A stretch of 64,000 bases of DNA from Streptomyces iconiensis (GCF_028657195.3 NZ_JANCPR020000013.1:1-64000), one strand, 5' to 3'; counted from the stretch's first letter, positions 7,666 to 16,854 are shown. Translations and numbers: made by a program. The notes: generated by a model from the letters alone, not told the origin.

Positions 7666-9159
7666 GTGCTGACCCAGCAAGGTGCAGAACGCAGGCGAGG
7701 GCTGGAACGGCCCGAGCAGCGAGCACCGGTACGTACGCCAGGCGCGGTTTTGGCCACGACCAGCCTGGCGACGCTGGTCGTGCTCATGAACTACAGCGCG
7801 CCCATGCTCACCATCCCCGGCATGACCGCCTCCTTCGGCACCGGCCTCTCCGGCCAGGCGTGGCTGCTCAACGGCATCGCCCTCGGCCTCGCCGCGCTGC
7901 TCCTCGTCGCGGGCAGCTTCGCTGACGACTACGGGCGCAAGCGCGTGTTCGTCACCGGCATGGCCACCCTCGTGGTCACCATCGCGCTCGGCGCGGCAGC
8001 CACCAGCACCCTCACCTTCACCCTGGCCCGCGTCGCGCAGGGCGCCGCCAGCGCCGCGATCATCGCCAGCAGCCTCGGCCTGCTCGCCCACGCGTACCCC
8101 GCGGGGCCCGACCGCGTCCGTGCCACCGGGATCTGGGGCGCCGCACTCAGCGGGGGCACAGCGCTGGGGCCCGTCGTCTCGGCGGCACTCGGCACGCTCG
8201 ACTGGCGGCTGAGCTACGTCCTGTACGCGGCGGCTGCGCTCGCCCTCACCGCGGTCGCGGTCCGTACGCTCACCGAGTCGCGGAACCCCCGCAGGGGCAG
8301 GCCCGACCTGTTCGGCGCCCTCCTGCTCGGACTGGCGCTGACCGCGCTGCTGGCGGCGCTGACCCTGGGCAGGGACGGCTGGCTGCGGCCCGCCGTGTGG
8401 GCACCTGCCGGGGCCGCCGTCGTGCTGGTCGCCGGGTTCGCCGCCGTGGAACGCCGGGCCCAGGCGCCCCTGCTCGACCTCACTCTCTTCCGCCGCCCGC
8501 TCTTCCTCGCCGCGACCAGCGGTGCGCTGTTCACCGGGCTCGGCGTCATCGGGCTGTTCAGCTACCTGCCCGCGCTCTTCCAGCAGTCCCTGGGCATGTC
8601 CGCATTCGACACGTCCTGGCTGCTGTTCTTCTGGTCGGGGATCGGCCTGTTCACCGCGCTCCAGGCCAAGCGGCTGGCCCGCCGCGTCTCCCCGCGCCAC
8701 CAACTCGCCCTCGGCTTCGTACTGTCCGCGATCGGAGCGCTCACCATGCTGGGCGCGCTCACGGCCGGATCCTGGACGCGCGCCATACCCGGCTTCTTCG
8801 TCGCGGGCATCGGCAGCGGGCTGCTCAACGCCGCGCTGCCCCGGCTCGCGGTGGAGAGCGTGCCCGCCGACCGGGCCGCCATGGGCTCCGGCGCCAACAA
8901 CACGGCCCGCTACATCGGCTCGTCCATCGGGCTGGCCCTCACGGTCGTGATCGCGACCTCGGCACACAGCGGCGACACGCCGAAGGGCGCAGCCGCTGCC
9001 CTCGCACACGGTACCGACACCGCGCTGTACGCCGGTGCCGGGCTGATGCTGGCCGGCGCGCTGGCAGCGCTCGTCTTCAGGGGGCGTCGGGCGGTGACAG
9101 CGGATGATCGTCCAGGCGCACGTGCTGTCGGGGAAAGCTCGCCAACTCCAGGAGCGTGA
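7666..9159 (+). CDS. MFS drug-efflux-type transporter (DHA2, 14 TMS)
   Basis: A 497-residue major facilitator of the EmrB/QacA type. About 14 hydrophobic segments are visible; motif A is GSFADDYGRKRVF (about residues 85-97) and the antiporter motif C region is near GIWGAALSGGTALGPVVSA. GTG at 7666 follows AGGAG at 7654-7658. It probably exports a hydrophobic drug or metabolite with proton exchange. It is divergent from the HxlR gene, and its 3' end overlaps the opposite-strand gene ending at 9077 by 83 bp. Confidence 0.93.
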   Translation: MLTQQGAERRRGLERPEQRAPVRTPGAVLATTSLATLVVLMNYSAPMLTIPGMTASFGTGLSGQAWLLNGIALGLAALLLVAGSFADDYGRKRVFVTGMATLVVTIALGAAATSTLTFTLARVAQGAASAAIIASSLGLLAHAYPAGPDRVRATGIWGAALSGGTALGPVVSAALGTLDWRLSYVLYAAAALALTAVAVRTLTESRNPRRGRPDLFGALLLGLALTALLAALTLGRDGWLRPAVWAPAGAAVVLVAGFAAVERRAQAPLLDLTLFRRPLFLAATSGALFTGLGVIGLFSYLPALFQQSLGMSAFDTSWLLFFWSGIGLFTALQAKRLARRVSPRHQLALGFVLSAIGALTMLGALTAGSWTRAIPGFFVAGIGSGLLNAALPRLAVESVPADRAAMGSGANNTARYIGSSIGLALTVVIATSAHSGDTPKGAAAALAHGTDTALYAGAGLMLAGALAALVFRGRRAVTADDRPGARAVGESSPTPGA

Positions 9160-9376
9160 CCAGCTCGCCCTGCAACTCCGGGGTGTAGAGCGCGCGTTCC
9201 TCCTCGGTGAGGTCGATCGCGACCTCCTCGTTCCGGTGGGCGAACGCCGCGTTCACGCCGCCCAGCACCTTCAGCAGTAACGCGAACGAGGGCTGGTCGA
9301 GGCGCTGCGCCAACTCCCGCAGGCGCTGCCCGACGCGGAGACGCACCGCTTCCTCGCCCGCCGTTTCTCCCCGCAC
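9077..9376 (-). CDS. Small hypothetical protein with a TTA codon
   Basis: A 99-residue acidic, helical protein that I do not recognise; it has no membrane segment. GTG at 9376 is chosen because GGGAGGA (9381-9387 on the opposite text strand) precedes it by four bases; ATG at 9430 would add 18 residues and lacks such a site. Codon 33 (9278-9280) is TTA. Third-position GC is high through the frame, which supports coding. It overlaps the 3' end of the convergent MFS gene by 83 bp and lies next to ssgG, so a developmental role through bldA control is possible. Confidence 0.7.
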   Translation of the reverse strand: MRGETAGEEAVRLRVGQRLRELAQRLDQPSFALLLKVLGGVNAAFAHRNEEVAIDLTEEERALYTPELQGELVTLLELASFPRQHVRLDDHPLSPPDAP

Positions 9377-9522
9377 CGCTTCCTCCCGTCGCGCGGTCTG
9401 GGAACCCGCGTGTGGTTCTTCCTGTGGCATGGGCGTGATGATGGTGGATTTCCGTTCTCAGTCGGTCGTATTCCGGTATTCGTTCAGCAGGATGAGGGTG
9501 CTTCCGCGCCTCCGCGCCGTCT

Positions 9523-10080
9523 TTACGAGGCGCCCTCGCCGCCTTCACCACTTCCCACCCCGCCCCCGCTCTCGGCGCCCTGCCCCTTCTCGCACCGCCG
9601 TGGCGCCCCGCCCTGTGTCTGCGGGCCGCCGTGCCGTCCGTGCGGTGTGCGGCCTTCGCCGGGTGCCGGGGCGGGGCGCAGCAGGGTGCTGAGGCCCTCC
9701 TCGATCGCCAGCGCTTCGCCCTCGCGTCCGGGGGCCACCTCCCGCAAGGTCCGCTCCAGCCACGCCGACAGCGCCAGTGACGGTGCCTCCAGCAGCGCGT
9801 CACCGTCGGGTGAACTGAGCGCCATGCAGATCACGTCCCGTGACTCCACCCGCGTCGGCCACACCCGTACGTCGCCCTGTCCTGTGGGCCTGAAGACACC
9901 CTCCACCAGCAACTCGCGGGCGAAGGTCCAGTGCACGGGGCACTCCGAACCGATGTGGAAGGCCATGTGGACCGCGTAGGGATCGTTCGAGCGATAGCTG
10001 AGCCGCGCCGGTACGGGGACGCTGCGCCCCGGCGAGAGCACCAGCTTCATCTCCATCTCGCGTTCGACAACCGTGTGCAT
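9523..10080 (-). CDS. ssgG: SsgA-like sporulation/cell-division protein, probably SsgG
   Basis: A 185-residue member of the actinomycete SsgA-like protein family. Residues 1-135 carry the family features: LVLSPGRSVPVPARLSY, DPYAVHMAFH, FARELLVEGVFRPTGQGDVRVWP and ALSSPDGDALLEAP. These proteins steer septum placement, peptidoglycan and autolysis in sporulating hyphae. SsgG is assigned from the neighbourhood, recalled from S. coelicolor. About 50 extra residues at the C-terminus are Gly/Pro/charged low complexity and exceed the usual 130-145 residues. GAAAGGG lies before the ATG. Confidence 0.85.
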   Translation of the reverse strand: MHTVVEREMEMKLVLSPGRSVPVPARLSYRSNDPYAVHMAFHIGSECPVHWTFARELLVEGVFRPTGQGDVRVWPTRVESRDVICMALSSPDGDALLEAPSLALSAWLERTLREVAPGREGEALAIEEGLSTLLRPAPAPGEGRTPHGRHGGPQTQGGAPRRCEKGQGAESGGGVGSGEGGEGAS

Positions 10081-10360
10081 GTGAGGGCCCTTTCGTCGCG
10101 ACCGTGCCGCCTGTGGCGGCGTACACGGGAGAGAGCGCGCGGGGCCTGATTCCTTACACGGGTTCGTGTGGTGTCCTGGGATTTTTTTCCGGCGCCGAGT
10201 CCCTCGAACGCGGGTTTCCCCGCGGACTGCTTCCTCGCCTCGCCGTCTTCTTCGTTACTGTCCTCCTTGGACAGGCGGAGGTACCCGCCCGGGCCGCACG
10301 CGCGCGTACAACAGGGCCGCGGCGCCGCGGACAGGTCAAGTGTGTCGCTCATGATGGGAG

Positions 10361-12214
10361 TTGGGGGCATTGGGACCCTCCGGTGCTAATGGCGAGGTAC
10401 CCCGTGCTGGGTATTACCCGGATCCGTCCATTCCCGGATACATCCGGTACTGGAACGGTTCGTCCTGGGTACCGGGGACCAGCCGTCCGGAACCACGCGA
10501 GGGCGAACCCATGCCGGCCCCGCCGCCCGTGGCCTCTTCCCCCTCCACGCCCGAAGCGCCCGCCAGCCCACCGGCGACACACCGGCCCACCACGCCCGAG
10601 GAGACGGGCCCCGTCTTCCTGGACGAGGACGACGAACCCCCGGCGCGGGGAAGCGCGGCACCCGCCTGGCACGCCGACACCTCCCGCCAGTCCGGCTTCG
10701 GCGCCCCGCTGAACGACCCGCGCGGCGGCAGCTGGCGTGCCCCCGACCTCCCTGAGACCCCCGGCGTCCACGACCCGGCCACGCCGCCCGCAGCGCCGGA
10801 GACCGGCCCGGCTCCCGACGCGGTCGACGCACCCGTCTCCGAGCGCACGTTCCGCGTACGCCGCCCACAGCGCGACGAAACGACCCCGGCGGCTCCGTCG
10901 TCCGAGGGCGGCAGCGGCGGGGCAGGCGCCGGCGCGGAGAACGAGCCCGGCGTCCCGGCCCAGGGCGGGCGCGAGTTCACGGTCGGGCTGCGCCGTTCGG
11001 ACGTCCACCGCAGCGGCCCACCCGCTTCCGCCGGCCAGGACACCTCCGCGCCGGAACCCGCTCCTGGGAACGAGAGCCGGCTCCCGGGACAGCAATCCGG
11101 CAACGGCACCTCACCACCTGCCCAGTCCCCGCCCGGCCAGGCCCAGCCCGGCCAGAGCGTGCCGGCCCAAGGCCCGCAGCCCCAGCCCTCGTCCGGCCAC
11201 CCCGCTCCGGCACAGGGTCAGCCGGGGCAGCAAGCTCAGCCGGGGCAGCAAGCCCAGCAGGACCAGCAGGGCCAACAGGTACAGCCGGGTCAACAGGCCG
11301 GTCCGGTCCAGCCGGACCGGCGAATTCCCGGGCAGGGCCGCCCCGTTCAGGCGCCACACGGCCAGAGCCCGCCGCTGACCGACCGTTCGGAGCAAGGGCA
11401 GGGACAGGACCAGGGTCAGGCGGGTCAGGCCGAAGGGTCCCTCCCCGGCCAGGCCCAGGGCCCGAACCAGGCGGCACAACAGGGCCCGGCACAACAGGCC
11501 CCGGCCCAGCAGGGCCCTCCGCCCTCCTGGGCCCAACAGTCCTCGGCTCCAGGCGCGTCCGGCGCCCCGGACAGCGCGCAGGCGCAGTCCCAGGCGCAGG
11601 TCCAACCGGCGGCGGGGCTCCCGGCGCAGCCGCAGACCGGCGGCCCCGACGCCGTCACGCCCTGGCGGCCCCCCGTCAACGACCCGTTCGCGCTGGCCGC
11701 ACAGCAGCAGGCACGCCCCGCCGGCCTGGGCAGGAGGCTGGGCGCCAGGCTCGTCGACCTCGTCCTCACACTCGCGGTCGCCGGCGGTGTCGCTTTCCCC
11801 TTCGTCGGCAAGGTGACGGACCACATCGACGCCAAGGTGAACGCGGTCGAACGGGCGGGTGAGACCAAGCAGGTGTGGCTGCTCGACGGTACGACGGGCG
11901 GTTACCTCGGCCTCGTCCTCGGCGTGCTCGTGCTCTTCGGCCTCCTCTACGAGGTGCTGCCGACGGCACGTTGGGGCCGCACCCTCGGAAAGAAGCTGTT
12001 CGGCCTCTCCGTCGTCCACATCGAGAGCCACGGCAGGCCGGGCTTCGGCAACGCGCTCGTCCGCTGGCTCGTGCACGGCCTCCTCGGCCTCGCCGTCATC
12101 GGCCTGCTCAACGTCCTCTGGTGCCTCTTCGACCGCCCCTGGCGCCAGTGCTGGCACGACAAACTGGCCCGCACGTTCGTCGCCGGCACAGCCAGCACCG
12201 AGATCCGCCTCTGA
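10361..12214 (+). CDS. RDD-family membrane protein with DUF2510-like start and long Gln/Pro region
   Basis: A 617-residue protein in three parts. Residues about 15-45 (GYYPDPSIPGYIRYWNGSSW) look like a DUF2510 motif. Residues about 60-430 are Pro/Gln/Ala/Gly low complexity, with many PGQ and AQQ repeats. Residues about 450-617 are an RDD domain with three membrane segments, including GRRLGARLVDLVL and the closing CWHDKLARTFV. TTG at 10361 abuts the GGGAG site; TTG at 10370, nine bases after it, is the better ribosome-spaced start. RDD proteins are membrane proteins of mixed, mostly unproven transport function. A second RDD gene follows. Confidence 0.85.
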   Translation: MGALGPSGANGEVPRAGYYPDPSIPGYIRYWNGSSWVPGTSRPEPREGEPMPAPPPVASSPSTPEAPASPPATHRPTTPEETGPVFLDEDDEPPARGSAAPAWHADTSRQSGFGAPLNDPRGGSWRAPDLPETPGVHDPATPPAAPETGPAPDAVDAPVSERTFRVRRPQRDETTPAAPSSEGGSGGAGAGAENEPGVPAQGGREFTVGLRRSDVHRSGPPASAGQDTSAPEPAPGNESRLPGQQSGNGTSPPAQSPPGQAQPGQSVPAQGPQPQPSSGHPAPAQGQPGQQAQPGQQAQQDQQGQQVQPGQQAGPVQPDRRIPGQGRPVQAPHGQSPPLTDRSEQGQGQDQGQAGQAEGSLPGQAQGPNQAAQQGPAQQAPAQQGPPPSWAQQSSAPGASGAPDSAQAQSQAQVQPAAGLPAQPQTGGPDAVTPWRPPVNDPFALAAQQQARPAGLGRRLGARLVDLVLTLAVAGGVAFPFVGKVTDHIDAKVNAVERAGETKQVWLLDGTTGGYLGLVLGVLVLFGLLYEVLPTARWGRTLGKKLFGLSVVHIESHGRPGFGNALVRWLVHGLLGLAVIGLLNVLWCLFDRPWRQCWHDKLARTFVAGTASTEIRL

Positions 12215-12329
12215 CCCACGGGCCGAAGCCGCGCGGAGCCGCCACGCCACGGAGTCCGTGCGACCCCGGGGGTCCCCCGGACGGGTCCTTCCGGATGCGG
12301 GGCGGGCGGGGGAGCGGTGCACTCGGGCC

Positions 12330-12995
12330 ATGAGTACGGAGCAGCCGGAGAACGATCCGTTCCGGAAGCCGGAGCAGCCGCAGCCGGGAGCGTCCTCGGG
12401 GCCTCCTCCCGGCGGTGCGCCCGCAGGACAGCCGCCCGGCGCTTACGGGAACCCGCCACCGCCTCCACCGCCCCCTCCGAGCGCCGACCCGTACGGGACA
12501 GGGGGCGGGGGCCCGTACGGCGCTCCAGGGCCCGTGAACCCCGCTGCCGACCCTCTCGCGGGTATGCCGCCGCTCGCCTCGCGGGGCAAGCGGCTGCTCG
12601 CGCGCATCATCGACGCGCTGATCGTGGGTATCCCGGTGGGGCTCGTGGTGGGCCTGGCCGAGGGCGGTTACTCCACGAACTCCGGGCAGACGTACTGGCA
12701 GCAGGCCGTCTACACCCTCGTGTATCTGATCTACGAGGGGCTGATGCTGACGACCTCGGGGCAGACGCTCGGCAAGAAGCTGATGCGCATCAGGGTCGGC
12801 ATGCTCCAGAACGGTGCCGTACCGGCGGGCCCGCCGGGCTGGTTCAGGGCGGCCACGTATTCACTGCCCGCGCTGGTGCCCTGCATCGGGTTCCTCTTCT
12901 GGCTGGTGAACGTGCTCTTCTGCACCTGGGACCAGCCGTATCACCAGTGCGTCCACGACAAGGCGGCGCGGACAGTGGTGGTCGCGGCGGACTGA
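12330..12995 (+). CDS. RDD-family membrane protein
   Basis: A 221-residue membrane protein. The first 80 residues are Pro/Gly rich with a run of nine prolines; the rest is an RDD domain (RGKRLLARIIDALIVGIPVG, then LMLTTSGQTLGKKLMRIRVG, then CVHDKAARTVVV). It has about three or four membrane segments. ATG at 12330 is the first methionine of the conserved frame; the Shine-Dalgarno is distant (GGGGGAG near 12308-12313). It is a shorter paralogue of the preceding gene, 115 bp downstream; the two probably act together or arose by duplication. Confidence 0.88.
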   Translation: MSTEQPENDPFRKPEQPQPGASSGPPPGGAPAGQPPGAYGNPPPPPPPPPSADPYGTGGGGPYGAPGPVNPAADPLAGMPPLASRGKRLLARIIDALIVGIPVGLVVGLAEGGYSTNSGQTYWQQAVYTLVYLIYEGLMLTTSGQTLGKKLMRIRVGMLQNGAVPAGPPGWFRAATYSLPALVPCIGFLFWLVNVLFCTWDQPYHQCVHDKAARTVVVAAD

Positions 12996-13053
12996 CCTGG
13001 CGGGGAGCCGGGCCGCCGCCGCGCGTTCTGTTCGCGCGTGTGCACGCGCGGGG

Positions 13054-13380
13054 TCAGCGGCGGGCTCCCGCTCCCGCGGGGGTCGCGGGCTTCGGGGCGG
13101 CTGAGGCCGCGGCGCGCTGAGTGGGCGCGGGAACAGTGGTGTGGTGGTGGGCCGGTGCTGCCGGTGCGCTCTCAACGGACCTGCGGCGACCGCGCGTTGA
13201 ACGTGCCGCGTGGGCCGACGGTGCGGTGAGGGCGACGAGCAGGCCAAGTGCCAGCGCCGCAAACGCGATCACTACGATCCCGGGCCCCGAACGGGCCTGG
13301 GAGAGCAGCAGCATGGCGAGCGTCGAGCAAATGACCGTGGCCGATCCGTAAGCGATCTGTGCGGGGTTCGGACGCGGCAT
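13054..13380 (-). CDS. Small two-helix membrane protein
   Basis: A 108-residue hypothetical membrane protein. Two hydrophobic segments (about residues 10-27 and 33-52) are followed by an Ala/Pro/basic cytoplasmic-type tail. The start at 13380 (MPRPNPAQIAYG) is preferred over ATG 13410, which adds ten residues. The function is unknown. It is convergent with the RDD gene. Confidence 0.7.
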   Translation of the reverse strand: MPRPNPAQIAYGSATVICSTLAMLLLSQARSGPGIVVIAFAALALGLLVALTAPSAHAARSTRGRRRSVESAPAAPAHHHTTVPAPTQRAAASAAPKPATPAGAGARR

Positions 13381-14077
13381 GGCGGATCCGTCCTCGGGGG
13401 GAGTGGTCAAGACTGTGGACGTCGAACGGGGCGTGGAGCGCTACTCGTTGACTCGGTACATACAGGGCGCCATCGAACGACTCTACGGTCCGGGATGCCC
13501 GAGCCGGAAGGACGCCAAGCGTGAGGTGACCCACGCCGCTGTTGCACAGGGGGCGCACTGGCGCACAGAGCCCCAGCCACCCCAACTGCCGGGCACCGCA
13601 GCCCTCTTGTGCGAGCGGTGCGGCGCCCCGTCGTCTCCCCCCGCGCGCTGGGAGTGTGGCGATGTTCGCAACCGTTATCTGATGGGGAGTTGGGAGTTCC
13701 GCTTGTATAAGCCTCCCGTAAAGGGTGGCGGGCGCTGAGGGTGCGGCACCGAGGGAGGGGCTGCGCATGTGAGCGAGCGGCGCTCCGGTGGAGCGGCGAG
13801 GATTTACGCAGCATATAGCCATGAACCCGGACAAAAGTGCCCTCGTGTACGCACCGTGAGCGTCTCGGAGGGGTCGTCAGATGGGTCTGGACCTGCACAA
13901 GATCGCTGGGCATGCAACCCAGGAATGAATTTATTTGCATCGTTGCAGGTCAAAACATGATCACCCGTTACCCCCTGGCGGTCAGCGCTCGATCGCGTTT
14001 AGATGCCTGGTGTGGGTCCCCCTCGTGGGGGCCTCACGCGTCCACCCGAAACGAGTCTCACGGGGGAGATGGTGATC
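13381..14077. other. 697-bp gap without a convincing gene
   Basis: No frame here shows sustained Streptomyces-like codon bias. The stretch holds two AT-richer patches, near 13700-13720 (a GCTT-GTAT-AAGC dyad flanked by GGGAG and CTCCC) and near 13800-13830, which are the most promoter-like parts for the rightward gene at 14078. Nothing else was recognised. Confidence 0.6.
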
Positions 14078-14548
14078 ATGTCTGGAGGCGGATTCGTCAG
14101 GCTGCCGGACGGCAGCGTGATCGTCGCGCTGACCCTGCCGCTGCCGCGCCCGCACGGTGCGCCGGCCGGTGCTGCCCCGCTGGCACCCGCGCCGCGGCGT
14201 GCCGAGGGCTCAGAAGAATGGGGGCCGACCGGCCCCTTGCGCTCCCGCCGCTGGTCAGCGGTGGCGGACGAGCCGCACACGGTGCGTGAGGCGGTCGCCC
14301 GCAGGCCGCGTGACGAGCCGCGCGTGCGTGTCCTCGTGCACGCGGGAAACCGTGCCCGCGCCCTCACACGGCTACGGAACCTCGGCTTCCGGGCCATCTA
14401 CCTCAGGGGTAACGCCGAGCCCCCCACGGCTGACGAGATCACCGCGGTCCTGCACCACCCCGAGGGCCTCGTCTGGCGGGCTGTCCCCGGTGACGACAGG
14501 GAGTCCTGGCACCCCATCGCGGCACTCCTGCGCACCAGCCTCGCGTAG
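14078..14548 (+). CDS. Conserved hypothetical protein
   Basis: A 156-residue soluble protein. It begins MSGGGFVRLPDGSVIVALTL, has a Pro/Ala linker (about 30-70) and a C-terminal alpha/beta segment (about 90-156; RVRVLVHAGNRARALTRLRNLGFRAIYLRG). ATG at 14078 stands ten bases after GGGGGAG (14062-14067); GTG 14072 and ATG 14069 are in frame and possible. I do not recognise a family with known function. It is convergent with pncA. Confidence 0.75.
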   Translation: MSGGGFVRLPDGSVIVALTLPLPRPHGAPAGAAPLAPAPRRAEGSEEWGPTGPLRSRRWSAVADEPHTVREAVARRPRDEPRVRVLVHAGNRARALTRLRNLGFRAIYLRGNAEPPTADEITAVLHHPEGLVWRAVPGDDRESWHPIAALLRTSLA

Positions 14549-14592
14549 GCGTCGCCGCCACCGTGCGTAGGGGGCACGGCACGGAAGGAGCA

Positions 14593-14609
14593 CGGCGGCC
14601 TGGCCGCCG
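14593..14609. terminator. Short hairpin between convergent genes
   Basis: CGGCGGC-CTG-GCCGCCG forms a 7-bp GC stem with a 3-base loop between the converging stops at 14548 and 14622. Likely bidirectional terminator without a T-run. Confidence 0.55.
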
Positions 14610-14621
14610 CGAGAGGGGGCG

Positions 14622-15215
14622 CTACGCCCCGGAGACGATGGGCTTGCCCGTCGTCTCGACGCCCGCCTCTCGCAGCTCGTCCAGCGCGCGCAGGACGGTG
14701 TTCTCGGCTACGCCTGCCGTGAGGTCGAGCAGCACCTGGGTGCGGAAGCCCTCGCGGGCCGAGTCCAGCGCGGTCTCGCGCACACAGTGGTCGGTGGCGA
14801 TGCCGACGATGTCCACCTCGGCCACGTCGCGTGCGCGCAGCCAGTCCGCGAGCGCGACGCCGTTCTCGTCCGCGCCCTCGAAGCCGCTGTACGCGGCGGT
14901 GTAGGCGCCCTTGTCGAAGACCGCCTCGATCGCCCCTGAGGCGACGACGGGGGCGAAGTTCGGGTGGAACCCGACCCCCTCCGTGCCCGCGACGCAGTGC
15001 GCCGGCCAGGAGTGCGCGTAGTCGGGGTGCTCGGCGAAGTGGTCGCCGGGCGCGATGTGCGCGTCGCGGGTCGCGACGACATGGCGGTATCCGGCGGAGG
15101 CGTCGCCGACGAGATCCGTGATGGCGGCGGCCACATCGGCTCCGCCCTGGACCGCGAGGCTGCCGCCCTCGCAGAAGTCGTTCTGTACGTCCACGACGAT
15201 CAGTGCCCGGTGCAT
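14622..15215 (-). CDS. pncA: Nicotinamidase
   Basis: A 197-residue isochorismatase-fold amidase that deamidates nicotinamide to nicotinate for NAD salvage. The catalytic triad is Asp9 (VVDVQNDF), Lys102 (VFDKGAYTAAYSGF) and Cys144 (IATDHCVRET). The metal site is Asp51, His53, His59 and His73, offset by two from the M. tuberculosis PncA numbering I recall. The start at 15215 is preceded on its strand by GAAAGGTG and gives the family length; 23 residues upstream would be spurious. It lies downstream of pncB on the same strand, which uses its product. Confidence 0.96.
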   Translation of the reverse strand: MHRALIVVDVQNDFCEGGSLAVQGGADVAAAITDLVGDASAGYRHVVATRDAHIAPGDHFAEHPDYAHSWPAHCVAGTEGVGFHPNFAPVVASGAIEAVFDKGAYTAAYSGFEGADENGVALADWLRARDVAEVDIVGIATDHCVRETALDSAREGFRTQVLLDLTAGVAENTVLRALDELREAGVETTGKPIVSGA

Positions 15216-15354
15216 GGTGCACACCTTTCGGCTGGGTAAGGGGCGGGGCCGCAGCTGTCGGCCGTCAGTCCTGAGCCTAGACACTCGAAGGGACTTGCGG
15301 CAGTACGCACGGCTCCCGGCTCGTGCCGTCCGGCGGCCGGCGCACGCCCGCCGC

Positions 15355-16728
15355 TCACCTGTGCTCCGTGGGGAGCACGGGCTCGCCCCGCGAGAGCTGC
15401 ATCGCGGACATGGGCAGCCGCCCCATGACGGCCTTGTGCCGCTCGCGGACCGCGTCCAGCGGTTCGCGCCCCACGACGGTGCCGTCCTTGACCAGTTCCA
15501 CCTGGAGCAGGTGGTCGGCCAGTTCGGGCGGTACGGGTCCGCTGCCGACGACCTCGGCCTCGGCGACGCCCGCTGCGTCCGGCGGCCTGGCGGCCCACTT
15601 GGCGCCGCCCAGCGAGGTCTTGCCGCCCATCGACCGCTTGGCGACGGGCCGCATCGGCGCGTCCCGTTCGTCCGAGTCGGCGCGTGCGACCAGCTTGTAG
15701 ACCATGGAGCAGGTCGGGTGCCCGCTGCCGGTCACGAGCTGGGTGCCGACGCCGTACGCGTCGACGGGGGCCGCCGCGAGGGACGCGATGGCGTACTCGT
15801 CCAGGTCGCTGGTGACCACGATCCGGGTCTTGTCGGCGCCCAGGTCGTCCAGCTGCTGGCGCACCCGGTGCGCGAGCAGCAGCAGGTCGCCCGAGTCGAT
15901 ACGGACGGCGCCGAGCCCGGGGCCCGCGACGTCGACTGCCGTACGGACGGCTTCCTCGACGTCGTAGGTGTCCACCAGCAGCGTCGTACCGCTGCCCAGG
16001 GAGTCGACCTGCGCGGTGAAGGCGCCCCTCTCGGTGTCGTGGAGGAGCGTGAAGGAGTGGGCGCTGGTGCCGACGGTCGGGATGCCGTAGCGGAAGCCGG
16101 CGGCCAGGTCCGAGGTCGTGTCGAAGCCGCCGACGTACGCGGCGCGCGAGGCGGCGACCGCTGCCAGCTCGTGGGTGCGCCGGGCGCCCATCTCGATCAG
16201 CGGCCTGCCCCCGGCGGCGACGGACATCCGGGAGGCCGCAGCCGCCACGGCCGAGTCGTGGTTGAGGATCGAGAGGATCACCGTCTCCAGCAGGACGCAC
16301 TCGGCGAAGGTGCCCTCGACGCGCATGAGCGGGGAGCCGGGGAAGTACACCTCGCCCTCGGGGTAGCCGAGGATGTCGCCGCTGAAGCGGTAGTCGGCCA
16401 GCCACTCCAGGGTCGGTCCGTCCACGACGCCGTTCTCGCGCAGGAAGTCGAGCATCTGGTCGTCGAAGCGGAAGTTCTCCACCGCGTCGAGCACCCGGCC
16501 CGTGCCCGCGACCACGCCGTAGCGCCGGCCCTCGGGGAGCCTGCGGGTGAAGACCTCGAAGGCGGAACGCCGCTCCGCGGTGCCCGCGCGCAGCGCCGCC
16601 TGAAGCATCGTCAACTCGTACTGGTCGGTGAAGAGCGCCGTGGACGGCACGGTCACAGGCAGACCGGTCTCCGCTGGACGCTCCCCGTACGCCGGGCTCC
16701 TGTCGGTCCCCTCGCGCCCTTCATTCAC
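15355..16728 (-). CDS. pncB: Nicotinate phosphoribosyltransferase
   Basis: A 457-residue enzyme that joins nicotinate to PRPP, with ATP hydrolysis, to form nicotinate mononucleotide. Typical features are FTDQYELTMLQAAL near the N-terminus, the segment GTSAHSFTLLHD with the His that is phosphorylated in this family, and AVRIDSGDLLLLAHRVR for phosphate binding. Residues 1-25 are variable. It is followed 139 bp later by pncA on the same strand, so the two form a salvage unit from nicotinamide to NaMN. It is divergent from clpS. Confidence 0.96.
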   Translation of the reverse strand: MNEGREGTDRSPAYGERPAETGLPVTVPSTALFTDQYELTMLQAALRAGTAERRSAFEVFTRRLPEGRRYGVVAGTGRVLDAVENFRFDDQMLDFLRENGVVDGPTLEWLADYRFSGDILGYPEGEVYFPGSPLMRVEGTFAECVLLETVILSILNHDSAVAAAASRMSVAAGGRPLIEMGARRTHELAAVAASRAAYVGGFDTTSDLAAGFRYGIPTVGTSAHSFTLLHDTERGAFTAQVDSLGSGTTLLVDTYDVEEAVRTAVDVAGPGLGAVRIDSGDLLLLAHRVRQQLDDLGADKTRIVVTSDLDEYAIASLAAAPVDAYGVGTQLVTGSGHPTCSMVYKLVARADSDERDAPMRPVAKRSMGGKTSLGGAKWAARPPDAAGVAEAEVVGSGPVPPELADHLLQVELVKDGTVVGREPLDAVRERHKAVMGRLPMSAMQLSRGEPVLPTEHR

Positions 16729-16854
16729 TCTTCGCTCACCTCTGGTGTCGGTCGGCTCGGTGTGAGCGTACCCCTCATCTCGTCAGGCTGACGATATAAG
16801 CCCGGCGGGGGCCGTGTCCGGGCGGGTGCGCGGGTGACCGCTCCGGGTGGCAGC

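Noticed and set aside
13379..13738. A 119-codon plus-strand frame starting inside the small membrane-protein gene
   Set aside because: No ribosome site, odd composition and mixed codon bias; it begins at the start of the opposite gene. Treated as noncoding.
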